Below are positions 31,827 through 40,546 of a stretch of DNA of 64,000 nt, in pieces; within the stretch, counting starts at the first letter, position 1; each line of letters opens with the position of its first letter. The DNA lies in contig CAVSNH010000013.1 in NCBI GenBank assembly GCA_963729275.1, forward strand, positions 186,001-250,000, in the 5' to 3' direction. The notes beneath the pieces were generated by a model. The model was given only the letters and a program-made list of their open reading frames with translations. It was not told the origin of the DNA and ran no database searches. Both the position numbers and the translations under genes were made by a program. Source of the stretch: CAVSNH01 sp963729275 (GTDB lineage: Bacteria; Actinomycetota; Acidimicrobiia; Acidimicrobiales; RAAP-2).

Positions 31827-34115
31827 TCAGCTGCCGACCGCTCCGGACGACGCCCCCGGGGGTCGGCCCGCCGGGCTCGTGGTGGTCGACGAAGGCGACG
31901 CCGTTGATCCCGGACCGGCGCCCATGAAGTCGAGCCCAGCCATCTGCCTGCGACCCACGCCGACGATCTCAGGGAGGACGTGGGCAGACAGCCATTGGCC
32001 CGCCGCCTGGGACGGCAGGATGTGCACCCCGTCGCCGTCCCGCACCGGCACGCCGTCGAAAGTGGTGGTGAACCGGCCGCCGGGGCACAGCAAGGACCCA
32101 AAGTCGTAGACGGTCACGGTCGCCGGGTGCTGTGCCGCCACCTGCCGCACGATGGCGTTGTAGTCGGCCAGTCGGACCGGCGAGTCCTCCGGCCACGGCT
32201 GGCCGTTCGGCTGCTCGCCCGAGTCGAAGCACGGTGCCGTCATGAGCACCATGAGTGCCCCGGTCGAGGTGCCGATCCGCACCGCTTGCTCGAGACTGTT
32301 CCGCACGTCGGTGTCGAAGGCCGACTCTCCAATGTGCAGCCATTGACCGTCGATGAGGCGGTTCATGACCTCCCATCGACCAGCCAGCAGCACAACGACA
32401 TTTGGTCGGAATTGTCGAAGATCAGTCACCCACTGAGCCGGCCACTGGGCCGACGGGGGGGACGACGTGTTGCACGGCGCGGCTACCGGATCGGGCACGC
32501 CCCCGGCCATGTACTCCGTGCTGCGCAGGATCCCGCAACCGAGCAGGGCGCCGTTGTCGATGCTGACGTCGTAGGTGGACTGCGGCTGGCTGGCCAGGAT
32601 GGCGAACCCTAGGCGCCAAGCCACCGAGTCACCGAAGATCAGGGTCCGGACCGGCGGCCCCGTGTACTGGGCACCGACCGGCCGGGCGGCTGGCGTTGCC
32701 GCCGCAGTGGCCGGAAGGGTGGCGACAACGGTGGCGGCCACCACCCCGCAACAGGCGCCCGCCGTCATGGCCCACGCCTTCCACTCGGGGAAGGAATGGA
32801 GGCGGCCACGCCGGATGGGCTGTTCGACCAGGTAGTAGGAGGCGGTGGCCACCAAAAGGGTCACGGCGATGCGGACGACGAGGAGCGGGTAGCCGGCCAG
32901 GTGGGTCCGGGAGGCATCGAGGACGATGAACAACGGGAAGTGCCACAAGTAGGTGCCGTAGGAGATCCTTCCGAGATAGCGGAAGACGGGGTTGCCGAGT
33001 CCCCGGGCCAAGGGGGCGAGTTGGGCGGTGACGACCACGAAGATGACGGCAGCCACGCCCAAGGCGAAGAGGAAGAAGCCACCGTCGAAAAGAAAGGCAC
33101 TGGTCCCGTCGACCTGGCTCCACACGTACAGGCCGCCGCCCAGTGCGGCGAACCCGACCACCTGCAAGAGGGCGCGCCATGGGCGGGCGGTGATCTCCCA
33201 GGCACCGATGGGGGTGGCCAGCGGGCCGCGCCGCCGGTGCAGGTCGCGCCGGTGGGGACGCGGGGGCACCAAACCGGTAGTGCCGGCGGCCGGATGGACA
33301 CGCCCGTATTGGCCAGTCACGAGAGAGGGAACCGAGGCCGGTAGCCGCGGCCGGTGCTCCGCCCATATGGCCAGGGCGACGGCCAGCGCCGCCCCGACCA
33401 GGATGTCCTGGGAGCGGGTGTCGGTGCCCTCGTAGAGGCGGGTGACGGAGGCGCCGGCGTGGAAGAGCACGGCCATCTCGACAGCGGAGCCGACGGCACC
33501 GGCGACGGCGAGGACGAGGAGAGGCACGAGCCGCCGGCTCGGACGGAACCGACGGCCGAAGCGAAGTGTGAGCAGGAGGACCGGTGGCCACACGATGTAG
33601 AACTGTTCCTCGATGGCCAATGACCACATGTGGGCCAGCGGCGAAGGCTGGGCCGTCAGGTTGAAGTAGTTGCTGCCGCCAAAGATGAAGTGCCAGTTGG
33701 CCACGTAGAACAGAGTGGACAGCGAATCGAGGCGGAGACCGGGGTACTCGTCGGGGCTGGCGAAGATTATGGTGAGGACGGCAACTCCGAGGAGCATGAG
33801 CAGGAGGGCCGGAAGCAGGCGTCGGGCGCGGCGGACCCAGAACTGGGAGAGCCGGATCCCCATCCGCGTTCTCCACTCCGACAGGAGCAGCGACGTGATG
33901 AGGAAGCCGGAGAGCACGAAGAAGACGTTCACCCCCATGAACCCACCGCCACAGATGGGGACGCCGCCGTGATAGAGCATCACGCCGAAGACAGCGATGG
34001 CCCGCATCCCGTCGAGGGCGGGAACGAAGCTGAATGTGATGGGCCGGCCCCGCGGGACGAGGTACGAGCGCGTCCCGGCGGGGGCGCTCGCCGCTTCGAG
34101 CATCGTGGACTCCAC
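31827..34115 (-). CDS. Membrane acyltransferase 3 fused to an SGNH esterase-like domain (OafA type)
   Basis: The N-terminal about 400 residues contain ten or so membrane helices with the acyltransferase-3 marks PALDGMRAIAVFGVMLYHGG (His catalytic) and GFMGVNVFFVLSGFLITSLL. The C-terminal region begins after a linker with LIFGDSVAWRLGF (GDS block I) and ends with DGVHILPSQAAGQ (D-x-x-H). Such proteins move an acyl group from acyl-CoA across the membrane onto surface glycans. GTG 34115 has GGAGG upstream; ATG 34103 is equally possible. Length 762 is usual for the fusion. Confidence 0.88.
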   Translation of the reverse strand: MESTMLEAASAPAGTRSYLVPRGRPITFSFVPALDGMRAIAVFGVMLYHGGVPICGGGFMGVNVFFVLSGFLITSLLLSEWRTRMGIRLSQFWVRRARRLLPALLLMLLGVAVLTIIFASPDEYPGLRLDSLSTLFYVANWHFIFGGSNYFNLTAQPSPLAHMWSLAIEEQFYIVWPPVLLLTLRFGRRFRPSRRLVPLLVLAVAGAVGSAVEMAVLFHAGASVTRLYEGTDTRSQDILVGAALAVALAIWAEHRPRLPASVPSLVTGQYGRVHPAAGTTGLVPPRPHRRDLHRRRGPLATPIGAWEITARPWRALLQVVGFAALGGGLYVWSQVDGTSAFLFDGGFFLFALGVAAVIFVVVTAQLAPLARGLGNPVFRYLGRISYGTYLWHFPLFIVLDASRTHLAGYPLLVVRIAVTLLVATASYYLVEQPIRRGRLHSFPEWKAWAMTAGACCGVVAATVVATLPATAAATPAARPVGAQYTGPPVRTLIFGDSVAWRLGFAILASQPQSTYDVSIDNGALLGCGILRSTEYMAGGVPDPVAAPCNTSSPPSAQWPAQWVTDLRQFRPNVVVLLAGRWEVMNRLIDGQWLHIGESAFDTDVRNSLEQAVRIGTSTGALMVLMTAPCFDSGEQPNGQPWPEDSPVRLADYNAIVRQVAAQHPATVTVYDFGSLLCPGGRFTTTFDGVPVRDGDGVHILPSQAAGQWLSAHVLPEIVGVGRRQMAGLDFMGAGPGSTASPSSTTTSPAGRPPGASSGAVGS

Positions 34116-34194
34116 CGTCACCTCCGGGATCCCACGACCATCCGGAGCGTCGCCGCCGGCCCGGGCGCCGACCGGATGTCCCGGTCGGTGTCGG

Positions 34195-35652
34195 TCACGT
34201 CGAGAGGCTGTACCCGGCGGGCAGGTTGATGGTCTTCTTCTCGAGGAACAGCTCGAGGCCGTCCAGGCCGAACTCCCGACCGACCCCGGAGGCCTTGTAG
34301 CCGCCGAATGGCGACGAGAAGTCGATGGGGACGTTGGAGTTGACCATGTACGTGCCCGTCCGGACCTGCCGGGCCACCTGCAGCCCCCGATCGTTGTCAC
34401 CCGTGAACACCGCCCCGCAGAGCCCGTAGTCCGAGTCGTTGGCGATGCGCACCGCTTCCTTGTCCCCGTCGTAGGGGATGACCGACAGCACGGGACCGAA
34501 GATCTCTTCCTGGGCGATCCGCATGCCGTTGTCGACGTCGACGAAGATGGTCGGCTCGACGAACCAACCACGGTCGATGTCGGCGGGACGGCCGCCCCCG
34601 AGGGCGACCTTGGCCCCCTCGTCCTGCCCGATTCGGATGTAGCCCTCCACCCGCTCACGCTGGCGCTCGGCTACGAGAGGTCCGACCTCGGTAGTCGGGT
34701 CGAGGGCGTCTCCGACCCGCATGGCCCCGACCAGCTCGACCAGGCCCTCGGTCACCTCGGCGTACCGGTCACGGGGAGCGAGGATCCGGGTGAGCGAGAT
34801 GCAGGCCTCGCCGTTGTTCATGATGGCGTTGGGCAGCATCAGCGGCAGGGCCTCGGCCAGGTTGGCGTCGTCCAGCAGGATGGCGGCCGACTTACCCCCG
34901 AGCTCGAGGCTGCAGCGCTTGAGATTGGCTCCGCAGGCCGCCCCGATCTTGCGACCGGCCGCCGTCGAGCCAGTGAAAGACACCTTGTCGACTCCCGGGT
35001 GGTTGACCAGGTACTCGCCCACCTCCCGATCGGCCGGCACGACGCTGAGCACTCCGTCGGGTAGGCCGGCCTCGCGGAACAACTCGGCCAGGACGTTGGC
35101 ATCGAGCGGCGTCTCGGGTGCCGGCTTGAACACGACGGTGCTTCCAGACAGAAGGGCAGGCCCGAGCTTGGCGGCAGCCAAAAACAGCGGAACGTTCCAT
35201 GGAGTAATGGCGGCCACCACGCCGACCGGCTCCCGTGCGATGAGCACCGGCCCGAGCAGGCCGTCGCGGACGGTGTCGAACTCGTAGGTCGAGGCCAACC
35301 CCGCGTAGTAGTCGAGGATCATCGACGGTGCCAGCACCTGGGCGAGCTGACCCCACGACACCGGCGATCCCATCTCGTTGGCGATCAGCTCGGCCAACCC
35401 CTGCATGTCATTGCGGATGGACTCCGCCACCTTGGAGAGGACGGCACCCCGCTCGACCGGGGTCATGCGGGGCCACGGGCCGCGGTCGAAAGCGTCACGA
35501 GCGGCGTCCACCGCCCGGTCGATGTCCGTCTGCTGGGCCTCGGGCACCCGACCGACCACCTCTTCGGTGGTGGGCGAGATGACGTCGAAGGTCGAGGCGG
35601 AGGAGGGCTGCACCCACTCGTTGCCGATGAACAGCCGGTCGTAGGTCTTCAT
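34195..35652 (-). CDS. NAD(P)-dependent aldehyde dehydrogenase
   Basis: The 485-residue protein is full length for the ALDH superfamily: ITPWNVPLFLAAAKLGPALL, FTGSTAAGRKIGAAC, catalytic Glu in LELGGKSAAILLDD and the catalytic Cys in NNGEACISLTRI, then EEIFGPVLSVIPYD and FGGYKASGVGREFG. The residue pair before the cysteine is Glu-Ala rather than Gln-x. It oxidises an aldehyde to an acid in the cytoplasm. Substrate specificity cannot be inferred; the neighbouring lipid-related genes hint at lipid or hydrocarbon turnover. Confidence 0.93.
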   Translation of the reverse strand: MKTYDRLFIGNEWVQPSSASTFDVISPTTEEVVGRVPEAQQTDIDRAVDAARDAFDRGPWPRMTPVERGAVLSKVAESIRNDMQGLAELIANEMGSPVSWGQLAQVLAPSMILDYYAGLASTYEFDTVRDGLLGPVLIAREPVGVVAAITPWNVPLFLAAAKLGPALLSGSTVVFKPAPETPLDANVLAELFREAGLPDGVLSVVPADREVGEYLVNHPGVDKVSFTGSTAAGRKIGAACGANLKRCSLELGGKSAAILLDDANLAEALPLMLPNAIMNNGEACISLTRILAPRDRYAEVTEGLVELVGAMRVGDALDPTTEVGPLVAERQRERVEGYIRIGQDEGAKVALGGGRPADIDRGWFVEPTIFVDVDNGMRIAQEEIFGPVLSVIPYDGDKEAVRIANDSDYGLCGAVFTGDNDRGLQVARQVRTGTYMVNSNVPIDFSSPFGGYKASGVGREFGLDGLELFLEKKTINLPAGYSLST

Positions 35653-35878
35653 GTGGTCCTCCTCAGCACCCGGGTGCAGGTGGTGCCTGATCGGCCGGCA
35701 AGGCCACGGCGTGGCCGCGTGGCCCGGCTCCGTCCGAATGGTAGCCCCGGCCGCCTGCGCCGCGTTTCGGCCCGGCGGCCACGGTGGCGGTCCGGCGGCC
35801 GGCGATACGCTGCCCCCGACTCGTGCTCGTCGTCACGCCGCCACCCGGCGTGACAACCGCCAGCGGACAGGAGTGTGC

Positions 35879-36985
35879 GTGCTCTCGCCTCTCGACGACT
35901 ATCCGGTCCACCAGATCTCCGAGCCCATGCGTTACGTCGGCCCGTCGGATCGCAACTTCTACGACCGCTACTACTTCAACATCCATGCCGCCGGTGAATC
36001 CGGGCGCGAGGACCTCTTCTGTGTCATCGGGGTGGGCCAGTACCCGAACTTGTCGGTGGCCGACGCCTTCGTCTCGGTGCTCTGGGACGGTGACCACCGG
36101 GTGGTGCGGGCCTCGAGGACACTCGGCGCCGACCGCCTGGACGCTTCCGTCGGCCCGATCCGGGTCGAGGTGCAAAAAGGCCTCGAGCGAATCCGGGTGG
36201 TGCTCGAGCCCAACGAATGGGACGTCGAGCTCGACGCTGTCTACGAGGGGTTCTGCCACGCCCACCTCGAGTCCCGGCACTTCGACCGGCAGCTCTCACG
36301 GGTGATCTTCGACTCCACAAGGTTCGCCCAGGTCGGCGGCTGGCAGGGCACGCTTCGGGTCGGCGACCGGACACTGGAGCTCACCCCCGACCGGTGGTGG
36401 GGGTCGCGGGACCGCTCCTGGGGCGTGCGCCCGGTGGGCGAGCCCGAGCCGCCCGGCATCCGGGCCACCGATGGCGGCAGCGGGTTCTTCTGGGTCTACG
36501 CGCCGGTACGGTTCGAGGACGGGGCGATGATCACGATCATCCAGGAACGACCATCGGGTGAGCGCATCATGCAGGATGCTCACCGGATCCCGCCGATCGG
36601 CTCCGACGGCGACCCCGAGTGGCTGGGCCGGCCCGAGCACTCGCTGCGCTTCGTCGAGGGCAGCCGGCGAATCGCCGGTGCCACCCTCTCGTACTACGGC
36701 GCCCACGGGCGCAAGACGGCCGAGGTCGAGGTCGAGCCGCTGCTCGCCTTCCCGCTGCTGCTCGGGTCGGGCTATGGCCTCGAGCCCGACTGGCGCCACG
36801 GCATGTACCAGGGAGACCTCGTCGTCCAGGGGCAGTCCATCCCCCCCGTCGACCCCACCTATTTCAATTGGGCGCTCACCGAGTACGCGGCCCGGTTCAC
36901 CGACGGGGACAGAGTCGGCTACGGCATGTTCGAGTGCGCCGTCATGGGCCCTCACGAGCAGTACGGGTTCGAGGGATGGGAGTAA
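35879..36985 (+). CDS. CrtC/AttH-like (DUF7064-type) protein
   Basis: GTG 35879 has AGGAG five bases upstream. The 368-residue product is beta-rich with no signal: HQISEPMRYVGPSDRNFYDR, YYFNIHAAGESG, GVGQYPNLSVADAF, WWGSRDRSWGVRPVG. This resembles the two-lipocalin CrtC/AttH family, whose members include hydratase-like enzymes acting on hydrophobic substrates. It is 31 bp upstream of a cyclopropane-synthase-like gene in the same direction, so both may act on lipids. The family call is by pattern. Confidence 0.7.
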   Translation: MLSPLDDYPVHQISEPMRYVGPSDRNFYDRYYFNIHAAGESGREDLFCVIGVGQYPNLSVADAFVSVLWDGDHRVVRASRTLGADRLDASVGPIRVEVQKGLERIRVVLEPNEWDVELDAVYEGFCHAHLESRHFDRQLSRVIFDSTRFAQVGGWQGTLRVGDRTLELTPDRWWGSRDRSWGVRPVGEPEPPGIRATDGGSGFFWVYAPVRFEDGAMITIIQERPSGERIMQDAHRIPPIGSDGDPEWLGRPEHSLRFVEGSRRIAGATLSYYGAHGRKTAEVEVEPLLAFPLLLGSGYGLEPDWRHGMYQGDLVVQGQSIPPVDPTYFNWALTEYAARFTDGDRVGYGMFECAVMGPHEQYGFEGWE

Positions 36986-37016
36986 GCCCGCTCGCTCCGG
37001 GGAAACGGATCACGCT

Positions 37017-38234
37017 ATGAGTCTCTCGTCCCGCGTCGCGGCCAGGATGCTCGAGCTTGCCGCCGGCGCGCTCGACGACGGCACCCTGGTGGTGATCGAC
37101 CGCTTCGGCGTCCACGAGCTCGGCTCCGGTCCGCCGCGGGCCACCATGACCGTGCACGACCCCTCCGCCCTCACGACCATCTTGCGGCGGGGCACCGTCG
37201 GGCTGGCCGAGGCCTATGCCGACGGAGGATGGGACGCCGACGACCTCACCACCGTGATCCGGTTGCTGTCCCGAGCTGCCCGCCCGGTCATCTCGGCCCA
37301 GGACGACATCGGCCGATGGACGCGGCCGTTCTCCGACATGGCCAGTCGCCACCGTGGCCCTGACCGAGCCCGCGACCGGGCCAACATCGCCGCCCACTAC
37401 GACCTGTCCAATTCGTTCTTCGAGCTCATGTTGGACGAGACCATGGCCTATTCCTGCGCCGTCTTCGACGAACCGGGACTGTCGCTCTCCGAAGCGCAGC
37501 GGCGAAAGCTCCACCGCCTCTGTCGCAAGCTCGGGCTCACCGAGCGTGACCACGTCCTCGAGATCGGCACCGGTTGGGGAAGCTTCGCCGTATTCGCCGC
37601 TGCCACCTACGGGTGCCGGGTGACCACCACCACCATCTCCGAGGCCCAGCACACCTTCGCCTCCAAGCGAGTGGCCGAGGCCGGCCTTTCGGACCGCGTC
37701 CGCGTCCTCGACCTCGACTACCGCGACGTGGCGGGCACGTTCGACAAGCTGATCTCGGTCGAGATGATCGAAGCCGTCGACTGGCGCCGGCACGACAAGT
37801 TCTTCGCCACCTGCGCCGAGCGCCTGCGACCCGATGGCCTCATGGCTCTCCAGGCCATCACCATCGACGACCGCAGCTTCGACCGGGCCAAGCACCGGGC
37901 CGACTTCATCCGCGAGCTCATCTTCCCCGGAGGGTGCATCCCGTCGATCGAGTCGATCACCCGCTCGCTGCGCCGGGCGACGCCCTTGCGCATCGTCGAC
38001 CTCGAGGACATCGGCCGGCACTACCCGGAGACGCTGCGCGGGTGGCACGAGAACCTCGAGCACGACCGTCCGGCCCTCGCCGCACTCGGCCTCGACCGGC
38101 ACTTCCAACGGCTCTGGGACCTCTACCTCTGCTACTGCGAGGCCGCCTTCTTGGAGCGCCATATCAGCGACGTCCAGATGGTCATGGCCATGCCCGGTTG
38201 GCAGCCGCCCCTTTTGACCCGCGGGCCCGCCTGA
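37017..38234 (+). CDS. Cyclopropane-fatty-acyl-phospholipid synthase family methyltransferase
   Basis: The 405-residue protein has an N-terminal domain (FGVHELGSGPPRATMTVHDP; GLAEAYADGGWDADDLTTVI) and a methyltransferase domain with AHYDLSNSFFELMLDETMAY, motif I VLEIGTGWGSFAVFAA, and FDKLISVEMIEAVDW, as in bacterial Cfa. The tail has GGCIPSIESITRSL and YLCYCEAAFLERHISDVQMV. It should add a methylene or methyl group to unsaturated acyl chains in the membrane using SAM. Mycobacterial mycolate cyclopropanases are relatives. Confidence 0.92.
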   Translation: MSLSSRVAARMLELAAGALDDGTLVVIDRFGVHELGSGPPRATMTVHDPSALTTILRRGTVGLAEAYADGGWDADDLTTVIRLLSRAARPVISAQDDIGRWTRPFSDMASRHRGPDRARDRANIAAHYDLSNSFFELMLDETMAYSCAVFDEPGLSLSEAQRRKLHRLCRKLGLTERDHVLEIGTGWGSFAVFAAATYGCRVTTTTISEAQHTFASKRVAEAGLSDRVRVLDLDYRDVAGTFDKLISVEMIEAVDWRRHDKFFATCAERLRPDGLMALQAITIDDRSFDRAKHRADFIRELIFPGGCIPSIESITRSLRRATPLRIVDLEDIGRHYPETLRGWHENLEHDRPALAALGLDRHFQRLWDLYLCYCEAAFLERHISDVQMVMAMPGWQPPLLTRGPA

Positions 38235-38262
38235 CGGCCATCGGGGCGATCGGAGCGATCGG

Positions 38263-38667
38263 TCAGGGGACGGCCCGCACGGCGCCCGGCTCCCAGTAGG
38301 CGCGCAGCGCGGCGATGCGCCCGTCCGGCGACCGCCGGTAGGTATAGACCCCGTCCACCTCGACCGCCCCTCCCCCGGCCAGGGTGATGCGGATCACGCC
38401 CACGTTGGCCAGCTCCTCGCCACAGAGAAACGACTGATTGATGGTGAAGACGACCGATTCGTTGGGCGCGATCACCGAGTCGTAGAAGGCCGCGATCGCC
38501 GCCCGACCGCGGTGGCCTTTGCCCTCGGGGTCGAAGGGCGACGGTCCGATGGGGTCCTCGACCACGGCGTCGTCGGCAAAGAGGGCGAGCCAGCCCTCGC
38601 GGTCGCCGGCGGCCACGGCGGCCATGGAGGCCTGGCCGAGGGCTCGAACATCCCCCGGCACGGTCAT
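38263..38667 (-). CDS. NTF2-like (SnoaL-type) small protein
   Basis: A 134-residue protein with the NTF2/SnoaL pattern: DREGWLALFADDAVVEDPIG, GRAAIAAFYDSVIAP, and a strand-rich C-terminus ending LRAYWEPG. Members are isomerases, hydratases or binding proteins for small hydrophobic molecules. It overlaps the end of the LLM oxidoreductase gene (ATGA), so it acts with it. Substrate unknown. Confidence 0.85.
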   Translation of the reverse strand: MTVPGDVRALGQASMAAVAAGDREGWLALFADDAVVEDPIGPSPFDPEGKGHRGRAAIAAFYDSVIAPNESVVFTINQSFLCGEELANVGVIRITLAGGGAVEVDGVYTYRRSPDGRIAALRAYWEPGAVRAVP

Positions 38668-39545
38668 GGCCGCACCTTCTCGATGACGTCCTCGGCGTAG
38701 CGCCGAAGATGGGCGACCTTGTCGGCCAGCGACTCGGTGTCGGGGCCTACCGCATACGGCCACCGGAACCCCACGATGACGTCCGTGACCCCTTGGTCCT
38801 CCAGGCGGCGTACGCCGTCGGCCGAATAGGCGTCGGCCGAGATGACGTGGATCTCGAAGGGCCGGTCGTCGGTCCCGGCCTGCTTGCGGGCAGCGAGGAG
38901 ATCGTCGAGCAACCCGGGCAGGTCCTCGGCGTCGCCACCGCCGTGGAGCCACCCGTCGGACCGCGCCGCCCGCCGAAGGGCGGGAGGGCCGTGGCCGCCG
39001 ACGAGGATGGGCAGTGGCTGGGTGGGCACCGGGCTCAGCTTCACCGCCGGGAGGTCGTAGGCCTCGCCGTGGAACTCGAAGTAACCGCCGGCCGACAGGC
39101 CTCGCACGATGGCGAGCGCCTCGTCCATGCGTCGGCCCCGTCCCTCCCAGGGGACACCGCACGTCTCGTAGTCATCGGGCCATGGGCTGGAACCCACGCC
39201 GAGGGCCAGTCGGTTGCCGGTCATCACCGCCACCGAGGTGGCCTGCTTGGCGATGATCAAGGGGTGGCGCATGGGCAGCTTCACCACGAAGGTCACGAAT
39301 CGGAGCCGTTCGGTCACCGCCCCCATGGCCGGGATCAACGAAAAGGGCTCGATGAAGGGCTTGTCGTCGAGGAACTCGCGGCGGTGATCGGGTGAGAACG
39401 GATAGGGGGAGTCCGAGTCACGCGGGTAGCAGAGGCTGTCCGGGACCACCATGCTGTCGTAGTCGGCCTCTTCGGCAGCCCGGGCGAGCGGCAGGTAGAA
39501 CGAAGGGTCGATCATCGACTCGGCGTAGGAGAACCGCACGCTCAA
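38664..39545 (-). CDS. LLM-class (luciferase-like) flavin/F420-dependent oxidoreductase
   Basis: The 293-residue protein shows the TIM-barrel luciferase-like pattern: LARAAEEADYDSMVVPDSLC, LIPAMGAVTERLRFVTFVVK, RHPLIIAKQATSVAVMTGNR with LALGVGSSPWPDDY, and LPILVGGHGPPALRRAAR. In actinobacteria this class often uses cofactor F420. It is translationally coupled to the NTF2-like gene. The substrate cannot be inferred. Confidence 0.9.
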   Translation of the reverse strand: MSVRFSYAESMIDPSFYLPLARAAEEADYDSMVVPDSLCYPRDSDSPYPFSPDHRREFLDDKPFIEPFSLIPAMGAVTERLRFVTFVVKLPMRHPLIIAKQATSVAVMTGNRLALGVGSSPWPDDYETCGVPWEGRGRRMDEALAIVRGLSAGGYFEFHGEAYDLPAVKLSPVPTQPLPILVGGHGPPALRRAARSDGWLHGGGDAEDLPGLLDDLLAARKQAGTDDRPFEIHVISADAYSADGVRRLEDQGVTDVIVGFRWPYAVGPDTESLADKVAHLRRYAEDVIEKVRP

Positions 39546-39593
39546 CCCGCCTCCACAGTTGATGTCGGCCAGGTCGCCATCACCAGGTCGCCA

Positions 39594-39962
39594 TCACGAC
39601 GGCGGGCTGGCGGCCACTCCCTGTGACCGCAAGCGCTCGGCCACCCAGGAGATGCCGTCGGGCTTGCCCATCTCTTCCTGCCATCCCTCGAGGACGCGCT
39701 CGACCTCGTCGCGACTGGCGATGTTGCCGACGACCGTCACCACCAGCCGGTCGACCGGGAGGTTCTCCACCTCGATGTCACCGAACGGAGTCCAGGAATC
39801 GGCTTCGGGCACGAGCTCGAGCATGGCGTAGAGCTCGCCGGTGTCCTCCACCCAGCTGAGCTCGTAGCGATTGCCCTTGGCGTCGAACCAGTCGGTCCCG
39901 AACTCGACCTCGGCCGAGCGTCGCCGGCGCTCGTCCTCTGCGTAGAACTGCTCGATGTCCAT
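39594..39962 (-). CDS. Conserved hypothetical protein
   Basis: The 122-residue protein starts MDIEQFYAEDERRRRSAEVE and continues FGTDWFDAKGNRYELSWVED, then VPVDRLVVTVVGNI-like strands. It seems a small cytoplasmic alpha/beta protein common in actinobacteria. It lies 48 bp upstream of the LLM gene in the same direction, likely the same transcript. No function known to me. Confidence 0.7.
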   Translation of the reverse strand: MDIEQFYAEDERRRRSAEVEFGTDWFDAKGNRYELSWVEDTGELYAMLELVPEADSWTPFGDIEVENLPVDRLVVTVVGNIASRDEVERVLEGWQEEMGKPDGISWVAERLRSQGVAASPPS

Positions 39963-40240
39963 CGGTCTCCTGTCGGGGCCTCGGGCGGCCGGCTGCGGGC
40001 CGGTCGATCCGCCGTCCCGGATGGGTGTCACCGCCTCTGTCCGCGGGGCCGGGACCGGGGCCGGGCAGGCCGGCGAGGACAGTATCGCGGTCGTCCCGAA
40101 CGGCCCGAGACCTGGCGCATCGCCGCCGCAGATGACAAGCGCTCAAATGGGCCGAAATCCTTTGCGTCCGGCTGGGGCCCATTACTGACCGGTAACAGGG
40201 CAGCGTCGGCAAAATGAGTCGACCCAGGCGCAGCAAAAGG

Positions 40241-40313
40241 TGGGGCAGGCAGGGATCGAACCTGCGACCGAGGGATTATGAGTCCCCTGCTCTGACCACT
40301 GAGCTACTGCCCC
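40241..40313 (-). tRNA. tRNA with anticodon CAT (elongator Met or Ile2)
   Basis: The reverse strand folds with acceptor GGGGCAG/CTGCCCC, anticodon stem GGGGA/TCCCT with loop CTCATAA, and T arm GCAGG-TTCGATC-CCTGC. The first acceptor pair is a normal G-C, so it is not the initiator. CAT can be methionine or, when C34 is lysidine-modified, isoleucine; sequence alone does not decide. No CCA is encoded. Confidence 0.95.
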
Positions 40314-40448
40314 GCGCCGTCGGCACGTATCCGGTCTAGTTGGTCCAGGCCACGAAGACCGGGACTCGACGGGGCGGGCGCCGGCCCGGGTGCAAAGTGG
40401 GTGCCGAGACTGACAATCCCGTTCTCACTTCAACTGTCCGCGATTTGG

Positions 40449-40464
40449 GTAACAAATAGGTTAC
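40449..40464. promoter_or_regulatory. Inverted repeat GTAAC-AAATAG-GTTAC before the ABC operon
   Basis: A 5-bp perfect inverted repeat with a 6-bp AT-rich centre lies about 80 bp before the binding-protein start in an otherwise featureless gap. It may be an operator for the transporter operon. Short arms make this a weak call. Confidence 0.35.
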
Positions 40465-40546
40465 GGTTTCGCTGCTACCCAGCCAACGGGAGATGACAAC
40501 CGGCCGCTGCGGGGTGGACGAAGCAACTGAGAGAAATGGAGCGCCC

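Noticed and set aside
34116..34658. Upstream extension of the acyltransferase frame into the aldehyde dehydrogenase gene
   Set aside because: It overlaps the end of the ALDH gene and lacks family similarity; good ribosome sites exist at 34115 and 34103.
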